64,000 bases of DNA from Flavobacteriales bacterium (GTDB taxonomy: Bacteria > Bacteroidota > Bacteroidia > Flavobacteriales_F > PHOS-HE28): positions 1,674,001 through 1,738,000 of the forward strand of contig JADJQW010000002.1 in assembly GCA_016712535.1 (NCBI GenBank), written 5' to 3'. Below the pieces are notes generated by a model. The model did not search any database and was not told the DNA's origin. It worked only from the letters and a program-made list of their open reading frames with translations. The number at the start of each line of letters is the position of its first letter. Position 1 is the stretch's first letter. This document shows positions 1 through 8,273 of this stretch, in pieces. A program made the translations under genes and the position numbers.

Positions 1-2
1 CG

Positions 3-674
3 CCGGAGGATCTGCGCAAAGCACACGACCGTTTCGATGAGCAACGTTTGGACTATTTCGCGTCCAAATTGGATTTTGCAGGCAAGCGCGTCCTCGACAT
101 CGGCGCGAACACGGGCTACTTCACATTTGAGGCTTTCGAAAGAGGCGCACGCGAGGTCATCTGCTATGAAGGCAATGCTGAACATGCCGAGTTCATTCGA
201 TGCGCTGCAGGAATCTTCGACCGCAAGGTGGTGGTCCAGGAGAAGTACCTCGACTTTGGCGCACCCGTCCCCGAGGCACCTTTCGATATCGTGCTCTTGT
301 TGAACGTGCTGCACCACGTTGGCGATGATTTCGGGGACAAGTCTATCACCATCAATCAGGCAAGGAAGAAGATCATTGAGAACATGAACGCCTTCGCCAG
401 CCAGACCGATCACATCATCGTGCAGATCGGCTTCAGTTGGCAGACCGATTACACGAAGCCTTTGTTCCCGAGGGGGTCGAAGGGTGAGGTCATTGAGTTC
501 TTCCGGGCGGGTATCAAGGGCTATTGGGAAGAGGTCGCCATCGGTATCGCCGAAGTCAGTGATGGTGTCACTCGATACGTGGATCTCAATGATGGCAACG
601 TCCAGCGCGATGATTCCATCGGCGAGTTCCGGAACAGGCCCATCTTCATCCTGAAGAGCGTGATTCGTTCATGA
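3..674 (+). CDS. Class I SAM-dependent methyltransferase, 5' end outside window
   Basis: The reading frame is open from the window edge (first complete codon at position 3), so the true start lies upstream and no internal start is chosen. The SAM-binding motif I is visible as VLDIGANTGYFT, followed by an acidic strand end (CYEGN) and a post-I motif (FDIVLLLNVLHHVGD), which together indicate a Rossmann-fold class I methyltransferase. The substrate cannot be told from sequence. Its TGA overlaps the ATG of the next glycosyltransferase (ATGA at 671-674), so it is probably translationally coupled to a polysaccharide gene cluster and may methylate a sugar or glycan. That role is inferred from context. 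Confidence 0.8.
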   Translation, partial: PEDLRKAHDRFDEQRLDYFASKLDFAGKRVLDIGANTGYFTFEAFERGAREVICYEGNAEHAEFIRCAAGIFDRKVVVQEKYLDFGAPVPEAPFDIVLLLNVLHHVGDDFGDKSITINQARKKIIENMNAFASQTDHIIVQIGFSWQTDYTKPLFPRGSKGEVIEFFRAGIKGYWEEVAIGIAEVSDGVTRYVDLNDGNVQRDDSIGEFRNRPIFILKSVIRS

Positions 675-1630
675 GCGGACCACCAGCTCCCAAGGTCTCT
701 ATTCTTTGCACCGCATACAACCACGGAGCCTACATCCGTGCCGCCCTGGAAGGGTTCGTTTCGCAGGAGACGGACTTCCCCTTCGAGGTGATCGTCCACG
801 ACGATGCTTCCACGGACGATACAGCGGACATCATTCGGGAGTACGAGCAGCGCTATCCGCAGATCGTTCGGCCCATCTACCAGACCGAGAACCAGTACAG
901 CAAGGAACGGGGCCGGGTGACCCGCCTTGTTCACGAAGCCGCTCAGGGAACCTATTGGGCCATGTGCGAAGGGGACGATTATTGGTTGGATCCGCACAAG
1001 CTCAAGGACCAGGTCGCCATGCTGGAGGCCGATGCCAGCCTGAGCGCATGCTTCAGTGATGCATGGAGCGAGACAGACGGTGTGCGAACCAGCTTTCAAC
1101 CGGATGTGGGTGGCATCGTTGGCCCCCGAACTAGCATTGGACTGGATGATCTGTTGATGGAGAATTTCATCCCCACGGCAACGTTGGTCATGCGTCGCGA
1201 CCGGGTGATCCCGCTGCCACCGGAACTTTGGAACGCGCCTGCGGGGGATTGGATCATTTCCGTTCATCTAGCCAGGCAGGGTCGCATTGCGTTCCTCGAT
1301 CGCAAGACCGCGGTTCGCCGCCGTCACGCTGGGGGAGTGATCTCCATGAAGCACGAGGTGGACAAAGGCCTCTTCACGGTGGCCTGCCTCAAAGCGATCC
1401 GTGAGATGGTTCCACCTGCAGAGCAAGCCATTATCGATGAGCGGGTGAACGGCCTGAACCGCACCGCAATAGAGCTGGCCTATCAGAAAGGCGGTCGTGA
1501 TGCAGCGCTTAAGGTCTGGGGCACCTTTAAGGGCCGTGGTTTTGACGTGCGTCAACGCTGGCGCTGGTGGATGCTGCTGCATAGCCCCGGTCTGATGCGC
1601 TTGGTGGGAAGGCTGCGTGGCCGCCGCTGA
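671..1630 (+). CDS. Family 2 glycosyltransferase (GT-A fold)
   Basis: The 319-residue protein begins with the GT2 core (VSILCTAYNHGAYI). It carries the nucleotide-binding DDASTDD at residues 44-50 and the metal-binding region EGDDYW at 100-105. It would transfer a sugar from an NDP-sugar donor to a glycan acceptor on the cytoplasmic side; donor and acceptor are unknown. The C-terminus ends compactly in a basic tail (LRGRR). It overlaps the upstream methyltransferase by 4 bp. The GT2 at 2682 is a relative with the same overall layout (FIPTATLVMRR versus FIPTSGAIWRW), which suggests local duplication. Confidence 0.9.
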   Translation: MSGPPAPKVSILCTAYNHGAYIRAALEGFVSQETDFPFEVIVHDDASTDDTADIIREYEQRYPQIVRPIYQTENQYSKERGRVTRLVHEAAQGTYWAMCEGDDYWLDPHKLKDQVAMLEADASLSACFSDAWSETDGVRTSFQPDVGGIVGPRTSIGLDDLLMENFIPTATLVMRRDRVIPLPPELWNAPAGDWIISVHLARQGRIAFLDRKTAVRRRHAGGVISMKHEVDKGLFTVACLKAIREMVPPAEQAIIDERVNGLNRTAIELAYQKGGRDAALKVWGTFKGRGFDVRQRWRWWMLLHSPGLMRLVGRLRGRR

Positions 1631-1642
1631 GTCTTGTTTACG

Positions 1643-1650
1643 CACCTTTG
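1643..1650 (+). promoter_or_regulatory. Candidate -7 element (CACCTTTG) of the sulfotransferase gene
   Basis: CACCTTTG matches TAnnTTTG except at its first base and lies 12 nt before the ATG at 1663, in the only gap of this gene run. It suggests that the sulfotransferase has its own promoter. Confidence 0.35.
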
Positions 1651-1662
1651 GCGGCACGGGTC

Positions 1663-2676
1663 ATGGGTCAACGGCGCACAACGGAACATGCACGCAACGC
1701 GGGCCTCGAACAGCTATTGGCAGAGCTGAACGCCGTATTGGGAGGCGCGGAATCGGGCATGCACGAGCTTCCCGCTGAGCCTGCGCATCCGATCATCCTC
1801 GTGGTGGCGGCACCGCGCAGCGGCACAACCTTGTTCATGCAATGGCTGGCAGGCACTGGCCAGGTGTGCTATCCGAGCAACCTGCTCTCTCGCTTCTATG
1901 CTGCCCCGTACCTCGGCGCACGAATCCAGCAGCTCATCGCTGATCCGCGCTTCAATTTCAAGGATGAGCTGGCCGATGCAAGCAGCTACACGATCCCATT
2001 CACCTCTTTGCTGGGCAAGACCAAGGGTTTGCTGCAGCCCAACGAGTTCTGGTACTTCTGGCGGCGCTTCATCCCCAATATGGAACCCGAGTGGATCACG
2101 CCCGAGCAAGAGGCACTGATCGACACCGTTGGCTTCAGGCGCGGCATTGCGCACATCCAGTGTGCCTTCGATAAGCCCTTCGCCGCAAAAGGGCTCATCC
2201 TGCAGTACAATCTAACCGCGCTGCACCGCATGCTGGGCAAGGTCCTCTTCGTGCATATCGCGCGTGAGCCATGGCGAGCCGCGCATTCCTTGTTGCGTGC
2301 GCGCATGACCTACTATGGTGATGAAGGTGCGTGGTATTCGGCAAAGCCTCCCGAGTATGAAGTGCTCAAGGAGTGCGAGCCGGCAGAGCAAGTGGCCGGT
2401 CAGGTGATCTGCACGCAAGCGGCCATTGAGCGGCAATTCGCTGAGTTGCCCGATGCATGTCACCTCACTGTCGGCTTCGATGCATTCCGCAATGATCCCG
2501 CGGCGCTGTATCGCCGCATCGGGGAGCGCATCGTGGGCCTGGGCGGCTCTTGGGATCCCCTGTACACCGGCCCGCACGAATTCGAGTTGCGCGAGGTGCC
2601 CTTGGAGCCGTCGCTCGAAGAGCGCCTCCGCAGGGCCTGTGCCCGATTCCAAGGCATCGTGCCGCAGTTGAGCTGA
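1663..2676 (+). CDS. Sulfotransferase family protein (PAPS-dependent)
   Basis: The 337-residue protein has the 5'-phosphosulfate-binding loop APRSGTTLFMQ at about residues 50-60, the hallmark of sulfotransferases using PAPS. A later segment (VLFVHIAREPWRAAHSLL) fits the 3'-phosphate-binding R/S motif. It would add sulfate to a carbohydrate hydroxyl. I chose ATG 1663 rather than an in-frame TTG at 1648 because a promoter-like CACCTTTG box lies at 1643-1650. It sits between two GT2 genes, so a sulfated surface polysaccharide is the likely product (inference). Confidence 0.8.
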   Translation: MGQRRTTEHARNAGLEQLLAELNAVLGGAESGMHELPAEPAHPIILVVAAPRSGTTLFMQWLAGTGQVCYPSNLLSRFYAAPYLGARIQQLIADPRFNFKDELADASSYTIPFTSLLGKTKGLLQPNEFWYFWRRFIPNMEPEWITPEQEALIDTVGFRRGIAHIQCAFDKPFAAKGLILQYNLTALHRMLGKVLFVHIAREPWRAAHSLLRARMTYYGDEGAWYSAKPPEYEVLKECEPAEQVAGQVICTQAAIERQFAELPDACHLTVGFDAFRNDPAALYRRIGERIVGLGGSWDPLYTGPHEFELREVPLEPSLEERLRRACARFQGIVPQLS

Positions 2677-2681
2677 TCGCC

Positions 2682-3950
2682 GTGCAGCCGCTCGTCTCCA
2701 TCAGCGTCACCGCATACCAGCACGCAGCATTCCTCGCGGCCTGCCTCGAGGGCATCCTGATGCAGCGATGCCCCTTCGCCTACGAGGTCCTGCTCGGGGA
2801 GGATGACAGCACCGATGGCACGCGCGCCATCGCCGAGCGCTATGCGGCGGAGCACCCCGATCGCATGCGCCTCTTCCTGCACCGCCGCGACCAGATGATC
2901 CGCATCGATGGGCGGCCCACGGGCAGGCACAACTTCCTCAACAACCTGCGGCATGCGCGCGGCCGCTACCTCTGCCATATCGACGGCGACGACCGTTGGA
3001 CGGATCCCGATCGGCTGCGCATCATGGTGGAGAAGCTCGAGGCGGAGCCGGATCTCGGCATGGCCTTCCACAACGCGATGAACGTATGGGCCGATGGGCG
3101 GAGCGAGCCTTTCCTTCAGCCGTCCAGGGCCAAGCCCCGGTTCACGTTGGAAGAGCTGACCGCTTCCAACTTCATTCCCACATCCGGTGCGATCTGGCGC
3201 TGGGAGGCAGGCATGCCGTTGCCGCGCGCATTCCATGAAGCCCCCTTCGGTGATTGGGCGCTCAATATCCACTTCGCCCTTCAAGGACCGATCGGATACG
3301 TGGACCGCGTGATGAGCGAGCGCCATGTCCATGAGGCGGGGATCATGTCGAGCATGCACCGGCAGGTCGAGCGACGGGCTACCGCACTGGCCTACGAGGT
3401 GATGCACGGACAGGTCGGAGACCGGCTCGCGCCCGAAGCCATCGCGCGATGGCGGAATCAGATTGTGCAGGGCATGGAAGACGCTCTGCGAAGCAGCGAT
3501 CGGCCTCAGATGGCCTGGTTCCTCTCGCATGCCGGCAAGCTGCCCGATGCAAGGATCAGCCAGCGCCAGCGCGCCAGATGGTGGCTGCAGCTGCATTTCC
3601 CGCGCCTCATGCGCGCCTATGCCCGGCTGCGTTTCCTGATCTCCATCTTTGGCGGCCATGCGCATCGCCATCGCCACGCCCAGCCACAATGTGTACAGCG
3701 AGACCTTCATCGCCGCGCACATCGAGCGGCTTGCGGGGGTAGAGCTCGTCCTATCCGGCGGCGAGTTGCCCAGGCGGGTGGTCAACGGACCGGAGCTGCG
3801 CCAGCATGGTGGCTTCGCCTTTGCGCGCGATCAGGTGATGGCGCGTCTGCTGCGGACCGATCAGCGCGGCTTGCTCTCGCGGCGGATCGCAGCCGAGCTG
3901 CGCAAGGCACGCATCGAGGTGGTGCTGGCAGAGTATGGGTCCACGGCTGA
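2682..3950 (+). CDS. Family 2 glycosyltransferase with anomalous C-terminal extension
   Basis: The start is GTG 2682, five bases after the sulfotransferase stop; the GT2 fold begins at once (QPLVSISVTAYQH). Motifs are GEDDSTDGT and HIDGDDRW. The enzymatic part ends near RARWWLQLHFPRLMRAYARLR, exactly where its relative at 671-1630 stops. Here the frame continues for about 100 more Arg/His/Ala-rich codons, overlapping the next gene (from 3658) in another frame. That tail looks like out-of-frame reading. A +1 frame TGA at 3637-3639 would give a normal-length protein, so a lost stop or single-base indel near 3625-3636 is likely. The core assignment is firm; the 3' end is not. Confidence 0.75.
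   Translation: MQPLVSISVTAYQHAAFLAACLEGILMQRCPFAYEVLLGEDDSTDGTRAIAERYAAEHPDRMRLFLHRRDQMIRIDGRPTGRHNFLNNLRHARGRYLCHIDGDDRWTDPDRLRIMVEKLEAEPDLGMAFHNAMNVWADGRSEPFLQPSRAKPRFTLEELTASNFIPTSGAIWRWEAGMPLPRAFHEAPFGDWALNIHFALQGPIGYVDRVMSERHVHEAGIMSSMHRQVERRATALAYEVMHGQVGDRLAPEAIARWRNQIVQGMEDALRSSDRPQMAWFLSHAGKLPDARISQRQRARWWLQLHFPRLMRAYARLRFLISIFGGHAHRHRHAQPQCVQRDLHRRAHRAACGGRARPIRRRVAQAGGQRTGAAPAWWLRLCARSGDGASAADRSARLALAADRSRAAQGTHRGGAGRVWVHG
3644..3651 (+). promoter_or_regulatory. Candidate -7 element (CATCTTTG) of the GT4 tandem
   Basis: CATCTTTG lies 6 nt before ATG 3658, the spacing seen for TACTTTCG boxes elsewhere in the window. It differs from TAnnTTTG only in the first base. Confidence 0.4.
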
Positions 3951-4767
3951 TGCCATGCGCGAGGCCTGCAAACGGGCGGGCGTTCCCTTGGTCGCGCACT
4001 TCCACGGCTTCGATGCGCACAAACAGGTGGTGATCGACGAGAAGGGCGGCTACCGGGCGCTCTTCGCGCAGGCCAAAGCGATCGTCGCGGTGAGCCGATT
4101 CATGGAACAGCAGCTCCTTCGCCTTGGAGCCCCGCGCGAGAAGCTGGTGTACAGCTGCTACGGCATCGATGTGGAGCGATTCACCGCTGGTGATCCCGTG
4201 CAAGCGCCGCCGCACTTCGTGGCCGTGGGCCGCTTCGTTGACAAGAAGGCGCCGCACCTCACCCTCAGCGCCTTCGAGCGCGTGGTGCAGCGCGTGCCCG
4301 AGGCCAGGCTCACCCTGGTAGGGCAGGGGCCCCTGTGGGAGAGCTGCGTGCAGCGCGCAGCCTCGGCACCGCTTTTGGGCCGGGTTGACCTGCCCGGTGT
4401 GCTCGGTCCCGAGGACATCGCTGCCTTGATGCGCGGAGCGCGCGCATTCGTGCAGCACAGCATGCGCGCCCTCAGCGGCGATTGCGAAGGCACGCCGCTG
4501 GCGGTGCTAGAGGCCATGGCCACCGGCATCCCGGTGGTGTCCACGCGCCATGCAGGAATAGCCGACGTGGTGCAGCATGGGGTGCATGGCCTCCTCTGTG
4601 ATGAAGCGGACGTGGAGGGCATGGCGACGAACATGGAACTCGTCGCGCGCGATGCGGAGATGGCAGGCCGGATGGGAAGGGCCGGACGAGCGAAGGCGGA
4701 AGTGGAGCACCGGGTGCAGGACAGCATCGCACGCTTGCAAAGCGTGCTCGAAGGCGCGGTGGCATGA
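3658..4767 (+). CDS. Family 4 glycosyltransferase, first tandem copy
   Basis: This 369-residue GT-B enzyme starts at MRIAIATPSHNVYSETFIAAH. The C-terminal Rossmann half shows VGRFVDKKAPHLTLSAFE, GQGPLW and the donor-site region EGTPLAVLEAMATGIPVVST, typical of GT4 retaining transferases. Donor sugar and acceptor are unknown. It overlaps the next gene by 4 bp (ATGA, 4764-4767), and the two proteins are close paralogues over their whole length, so this is a tandem duplication. The start at 3658 is supported by a -7-like box immediately upstream. Confidence 0.9.
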   Translation: MRIAIATPSHNVYSETFIAAHIERLAGVELVLSGGELPRRVVNGPELRQHGGFAFARDQVMARLLRTDQRGLLSRRIAAELRKARIEVVLAEYGSTADAMREACKRAGVPLVAHFHGFDAHKQVVIDEKGGYRALFAQAKAIVAVSRFMEQQLLRLGAPREKLVYSCYGIDVERFTAGDPVQAPPHFVAVGRFVDKKAPHLTLSAFERVVQRVPEARLTLVGQGPLWESCVQRAASAPLLGRVDLPGVLGPEDIAALMRGARAFVQHSMRALSGDCEGTPLAVLEAMATGIPVVSTRHAGIADVVQHGVHGLLCDEADVEGMATNMELVARDAEMAGRMGRAGRAKAEVEHRVQDSIARLQSVLEGAVA

Positions 4768-5909
4768 GTTCCCGGATGACCGCGCCGCCAGCTCCGATCC
4801 GCTTGGCCATCGTAACGCCGAAGGAGAATGCGTGGAGCGAGACCTTCATCGCCGCGCACATCGAGCGATTGAAAGGCGTGGAATTGGTGCTTGCCGGAGG
4901 AGAGTTGCCCACGCATGCGGTGAATGGCAGGGTACTGCGCGGCAACGGGGCGTTCGCTTACCTCCGCGAGCTGATCGCTGCTCGGGCGCTGCGCACCGAT
5001 CTGGACGGCGTGCTGGTGCGGCGCATTGCAGCCGAGCTGCGCCGGGCGCGCATCGATGCGGTGCTTGCGGAGTATGGCACCACGGCGCACGCGATGCTCG
5101 CACCATGCACCCTGGCGGGCGTGCCGCTGGTGGCGCACTTCCACGGCTTCGACGCGCATGTCGATGCGGTGGTCAAGGCCCATGATGGGTACCGGGCGCT
5201 CTTCGCGCAGTCCAGCGCATTGGTGGTGGTGAGCCGCGACATGGAGCAGGAACTGCTGCGCTTGGGCTCCCCGCGCGAGAAAGTGATGCGCAACAGTTGC
5301 GGAGTGGATGCCGAGCGTTTCGCATCCGGTGATCCCGAGCGCATGCCGCCGCATTTCGTGTTCGTGGGCCGCTTCGTTGACAAGAAGGCTCCGCACCTCA
5401 CCCTGAGCGCGTTCGAGCGCCTGGCCATGCGCGTGCCCCACGCGAGGCTCACCATGGTGGGGCAGGGGCCATTATGGGAGAGCTGCGTGCAGCGCGTGCG
5501 TTCATCGCCCTTGGCCGGACGGGTGGAGCTGCCGGGGATCCTCAGCCCGGACGAGGTCGCTTCGCTGCTGCGCGGCGCGCGTGCTTTCGTGCTGCATAGC
5601 GTGCGCGCGCTCAACGGTGATCGTGAGGGCACGCCGGTGGCCGTGTTGGAGGCCATGGCATCCGGCATCCCTGTGGTGGCTACGAAGCATGCGGGAATCG
5701 GTGATGCGGTGGAGCATGAGCGCGATGGGCTGTTGTGCGAGGAGCGAGATGTGGATGCGATGGCGGCGCATATGGAGCGGCTGTCGAACGACCCCGCGCT
5801 GGCGGGGGCATTGGGCCGCAGCGGAAGGGCGAAGGTCCAGCGCGAGCACCGCATGCAGGACAGCATCGCGCGCTTGCAGGCGATCCTGGAGCGAGCGGCT
5901 CGGACTTGA
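4764..5909 (+). CDS. Family 4 glycosyltransferase, second tandem copy
   Basis: This 381-residue paralogue of the preceding gene shares long identical stretches such as ETFIAAHIERL, VAHFHGFDAH, VGRFVDKKAPHLTLSAFER and GQGPLWESCVQR. The donor-binding region is EGTPVAVLEAMASGIPVV. It has a short extra N-terminus (MSSRMTAPPAP) before the first strand. The start ATG overlaps the stop of the first copy. Retention of two diverged copies suggests successive transfer steps with related sugars (inference). It is the last glycan gene before a 57-bp gap and the symporter gene. Confidence 0.9.
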   Translation: MSSRMTAPPAPIRLAIVTPKENAWSETFIAAHIERLKGVELVLAGGELPTHAVNGRVLRGNGAFAYLRELIAARALRTDLDGVLVRRIAAELRRARIDAVLAEYGTTAHAMLAPCTLAGVPLVAHFHGFDAHVDAVVKAHDGYRALFAQSSALVVVSRDMEQELLRLGSPREKVMRNSCGVDAERFASGDPERMPPHFVFVGRFVDKKAPHLTLSAFERLAMRVPHARLTMVGQGPLWESCVQRVRSSPLAGRVELPGILSPDEVASLLRGARAFVLHSVRALNGDREGTPVAVLEAMASGIPVVATKHAGIGDAVEHERDGLLCEERDVDAMAAHMERLSNDPALAGALGRSGRAKVQREHRMQDSIARLQAILERAART

Positions 5910-5966
5910 GCAGGGTGCGCACAGATCCCAAGCGGTCAACTTCCAACCTTTCCCCATCTTGGCGCC

Positions 5967-7397
5967 ATGAAGGCATCGCTCCCGCTGCGCATCCTCATCG
6001 GCCTCGGTGCCGGCATCGCCTGGGCTGTGGCCAGCAGCACGCTCGGCTTCAGCGAGTTCACCCTCGATTGGATCGCGCCCTTCGGCGACATCTTCATCAA
6101 TCTGCTCAAGCTCATCGCGATCCCCTTGGTGCTCTTCAGCATCATCAGCGGCGTGAGCGGATTGGGCGATGTGGCCAAGCTGGGGCGCACCGGCCTGCGC
6201 ATGCTCGCGCTCTACCTCGCCACCACGGTGGTGGCCATCAGCGTGGGCTTGCTGCTGGTGAACGTGATCCGGCCCGGTGAGTGGTCGGATGATGGCCAGC
6301 GCCTGCGCAACCGCATCGGCTATGAGCTCTGGGTGCAGGAGACCGCCAGCGTGGCCAAGCCCAAGGATGGCCGCTGCGTGAGCTGCGACCCTGCGAATGC
6401 CGCATTGGTGGCCGAGGTGCTCGCAGCGCGTAAGGCCTCGCCGCCCGACCCAGCGCTCATGGGCAAGGTGGAGCAGGCGAAGCAGGTGCAGGGCGGGCCG
6501 CTCCAGTTCCTCGTGGACATGGTGCCCAGCAACATCTTCCTCAGCTTCAACAATGCCCTGATGCTGCAGGTGATCTTCTTCGCGCTCTTCTTCGGCATCG
6601 TGCTGCTCATGGTCCCGGCGGCAGCTGCCGCGCCCGTGGTGTCGCTGGTGAACGGCCTCAACGAGGTGTTCATGAAGATGGTGGACGTGGTGATGCGCGC
6701 GGCCCCCTGGTTCGTGTTCGCGCTCATGGCCGGCGTGGTGTCGCGCATCGCGGGCGATGACCCGGCGGCCGTGCTCCAGTTGTTCAAGTCGCTGGCCGGC
6801 TACAGCCTCACCGTGCTCATCGGGCTGGCGCTCATGGTCTTCCTGGTCTATCCCGTGGTGATGACGCTGCTGATGCGCCGCAACGTGTTCGCGCGCTTCC
6901 TCAAGGCCATCAGCCCGGCGCAGCTGCTCGCCTTCAGCACCAGCAGCAGCGCCGCCACCTTGCCCGCCACGATCGAGTGCGTGGAGGAGCGCATCGGCGT
7001 GAGCAAGAGCACGGCGAGTTTCGTGCTGCCCATCGGTGCCACGGTGAACATGGATGGCACCAGCCTGTACCAGGCCGTGGCCGTGATCTTCCTCGCGCAA
7101 TTCCATTGGGTCGATCTCTCGATCGGCCAGCAGCTCGGCGTCATCCTCACCGCCACGCTCGCGAGCATCGGGGCCGCTGCGGTGCCCAGTGCGGGCCTCA
7201 TCACGCTCTTCATCGTGCTCACGGGGCTCGGCCTCGACCCGGCGTGGATCGCCATCATCCTGCCGGTTGACCGGATGCTCGACATGTGCCGCACCGTGGT
7301 GAACGTGACCGGCGACGCCACCTGCTGCAGCATCATCGCGCACAGCCAGGGCGAACAGCTCTTCCGCGATGAGGAGGCCGCGGCCTCAGGCGCCTGA
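5967..7397 (+). CDS. Dicarboxylate/amino acid:cation (Na+ or H+) symporter, DAACS family
   Basis: The 476-residue membrane protein has the DAACS landmarks: the serine-rich re-entrant loop (STSSSAATLPATIEC), the transport motif NMDGTSLYQAVA, and a final helix with DRMLDMCRTVVNVTGD. It would import C4-dicarboxylates or glutamate/aspartate with cations. Between early membrane helices there is a soluble insert of roughly 70 residues containing a Cys pair (RCVSCDP) and a charged, Ala-rich stretch; in the fold this should face outward. The 3' end overlaps the convergent bestrophin gene by 12 bp. A CATCTTGG sequence at 5955-5962 is a weak promoter candidate. Confidence 0.9.
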   Translation: MKASLPLRILIGLGAGIAWAVASSTLGFSEFTLDWIAPFGDIFINLLKLIAIPLVLFSIISGVSGLGDVAKLGRTGLRMLALYLATTVVAISVGLLLVNVIRPGEWSDDGQRLRNRIGYELWVQETASVAKPKDGRCVSCDPANAALVAEVLAARKASPPDPALMGKVEQAKQVQGGPLQFLVDMVPSNIFLSFNNALMLQVIFFALFFGIVLLMVPAAAAAPVVSLVNGLNEVFMKMVDVVMRAAPWFVFALMAGVVSRIAGDDPAAVLQLFKSLAGYSLTVLIGLALMVFLVYPVVMTLLMRRNVFARFLKAISPAQLLAFSTSSSAATLPATIECVEERIGVSKSTASFVLPIGATVNMDGTSLYQAVAVIFLAQFHWVDLSIGQQLGVILTATLASIGAAAVPSAGLITLFIVLTGLGLDPAWIAIILPVDRMLDMCRTVVNVTGDATCCSIIAHSQGEQLFRDEEAAASGA

Positions 7398-8270
7398 TTC
7401 GAGCACCTCTTCGATGTTCCCCTTGATGGTGGCCGCGATCCGCTGCATCGGCAGGTCGTTCTGGTCCTTGCCGAACGGATCCTCGATCTCCTCGGCGATG
7501 ATCTCGAGGCTGGCCATCACATAGAAGATGAACATCACCACGGGCACGGCGATCCAGCCCAGCGTGAACGCGAAGCCGAAGGGCAGGGTGAGCACGTAGA
7601 TCACGATGAACTTCTTGATGAAGCTGCTGTACGAGTAAGGGATGGGCGTGTTCTTGATGCGCTCGCAGGCGCCGCAGATCTCGAGCAGCTGCGCCAGCTC
7701 GCGGTCCACGGTGAGCAGCTGCTCGCCGGAGATCGCGCCTTCCTTCAGCATGCGGCGCACGCGCGCGGTCATGAGCTGCGCGATCTGCATAGGCACATGC
7801 TTGCTGCGGTCGAAGTCGGGGATCTCCGGGTGCGGCTTCGAATCCAGCTCCAGGCGCGTCTTCTCGCGCAGCAAGTGAAGGCGCAACTCATGCGCGAAGA
7901 GCGGGATCAGCTTGGCGAAGAAGGCGCGCGCGTCCTTGTCCTCGGGCAGCAGCGCATCGAGCTTGACGGCGAGGTTGCGGCTGGCGTTCACCAGCTGGCC
8001 CCAGAGCTTGCGGCCCTCCCACCAGCGGTCGTACGCGGTGTTGGTGCGGAACACCAGCAGCATGCTGATCGCGAAGCCCAGCAGGCTGTGCATCACGGGC
8101 AGGTTCTTCAACAGGCTCTCATCGCCAAGGCCCATGCGCCGCAGCTCGATGAAGCCGATGCCGTAGGTGAAGGCGCCCACGAGGATGAGCCATGGCCAGA
8201 GCTTGCGGAAGGTGTCGGCCTTATGGAGGGCGAGCGCCTTGAACCAGTCGGAGGGGTCGTAGGAGACCAT
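7386..8270 (-). CDS. Bestrophin family (UPF0187) ion channel
   Basis: The 294-residue membrane protein shows the bestrophin pattern: an early hydrophobic helix pair, the stretch FRTNTAYDRWWEGRKLWGQLVN, and near the C-terminus YVMASLEIIAEEIEDPFGKDQNDLP, the conserved acidic signature after the last helix. Bacterial members are pentameric anion or cation channels in the inner membrane. It starts 3 nt after the stop of the SDR gene, so the two are probably co-transcribed. The last codons overlap the convergent symporter gene. Confidence 0.9.
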   Translation of the reverse strand: MVSYDPSDWFKALALHKADTFRKLWPWLILVGAFTYGIGFIELRRMGLGDESLLKNLPVMHSLLGFAISMLLVFRTNTAYDRWWEGRKLWGQLVNASRNLAVKLDALLPEDKDARAFFAKLIPLFAHELRLHLLREKTRLELDSKPHPEIPDFDRSKHVPMQIAQLMTARVRRMLKEGAISGEQLLTVDRELAQLLEICGACERIKNTPIPYSYSSFIKKFIVIYVLTLPFGFAFTLGWIAVPVVMFIFYVMASLEIIAEEIEDPFGKDQNDLPMQRIAATIKGNIEEVLESGA

Positions 8271-8273
8271 CGG

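Noticed and set aside
5502..7343. 613-codon open frame on the minus strand opposite the symporter
   Set aside because: It is antisense to a clear DAACS transporter. The translation is His/Glu/Arg-rich low-complexity text, a shadow of high GC third positions.
7386..7397. 12-bp convergent overlap between symporter and bestrophin genes as a regulatory feature
   Set aside because: Short convergent overlaps are common in compact genomes; similar ones occur at 25054-25057 and 42242-42258.
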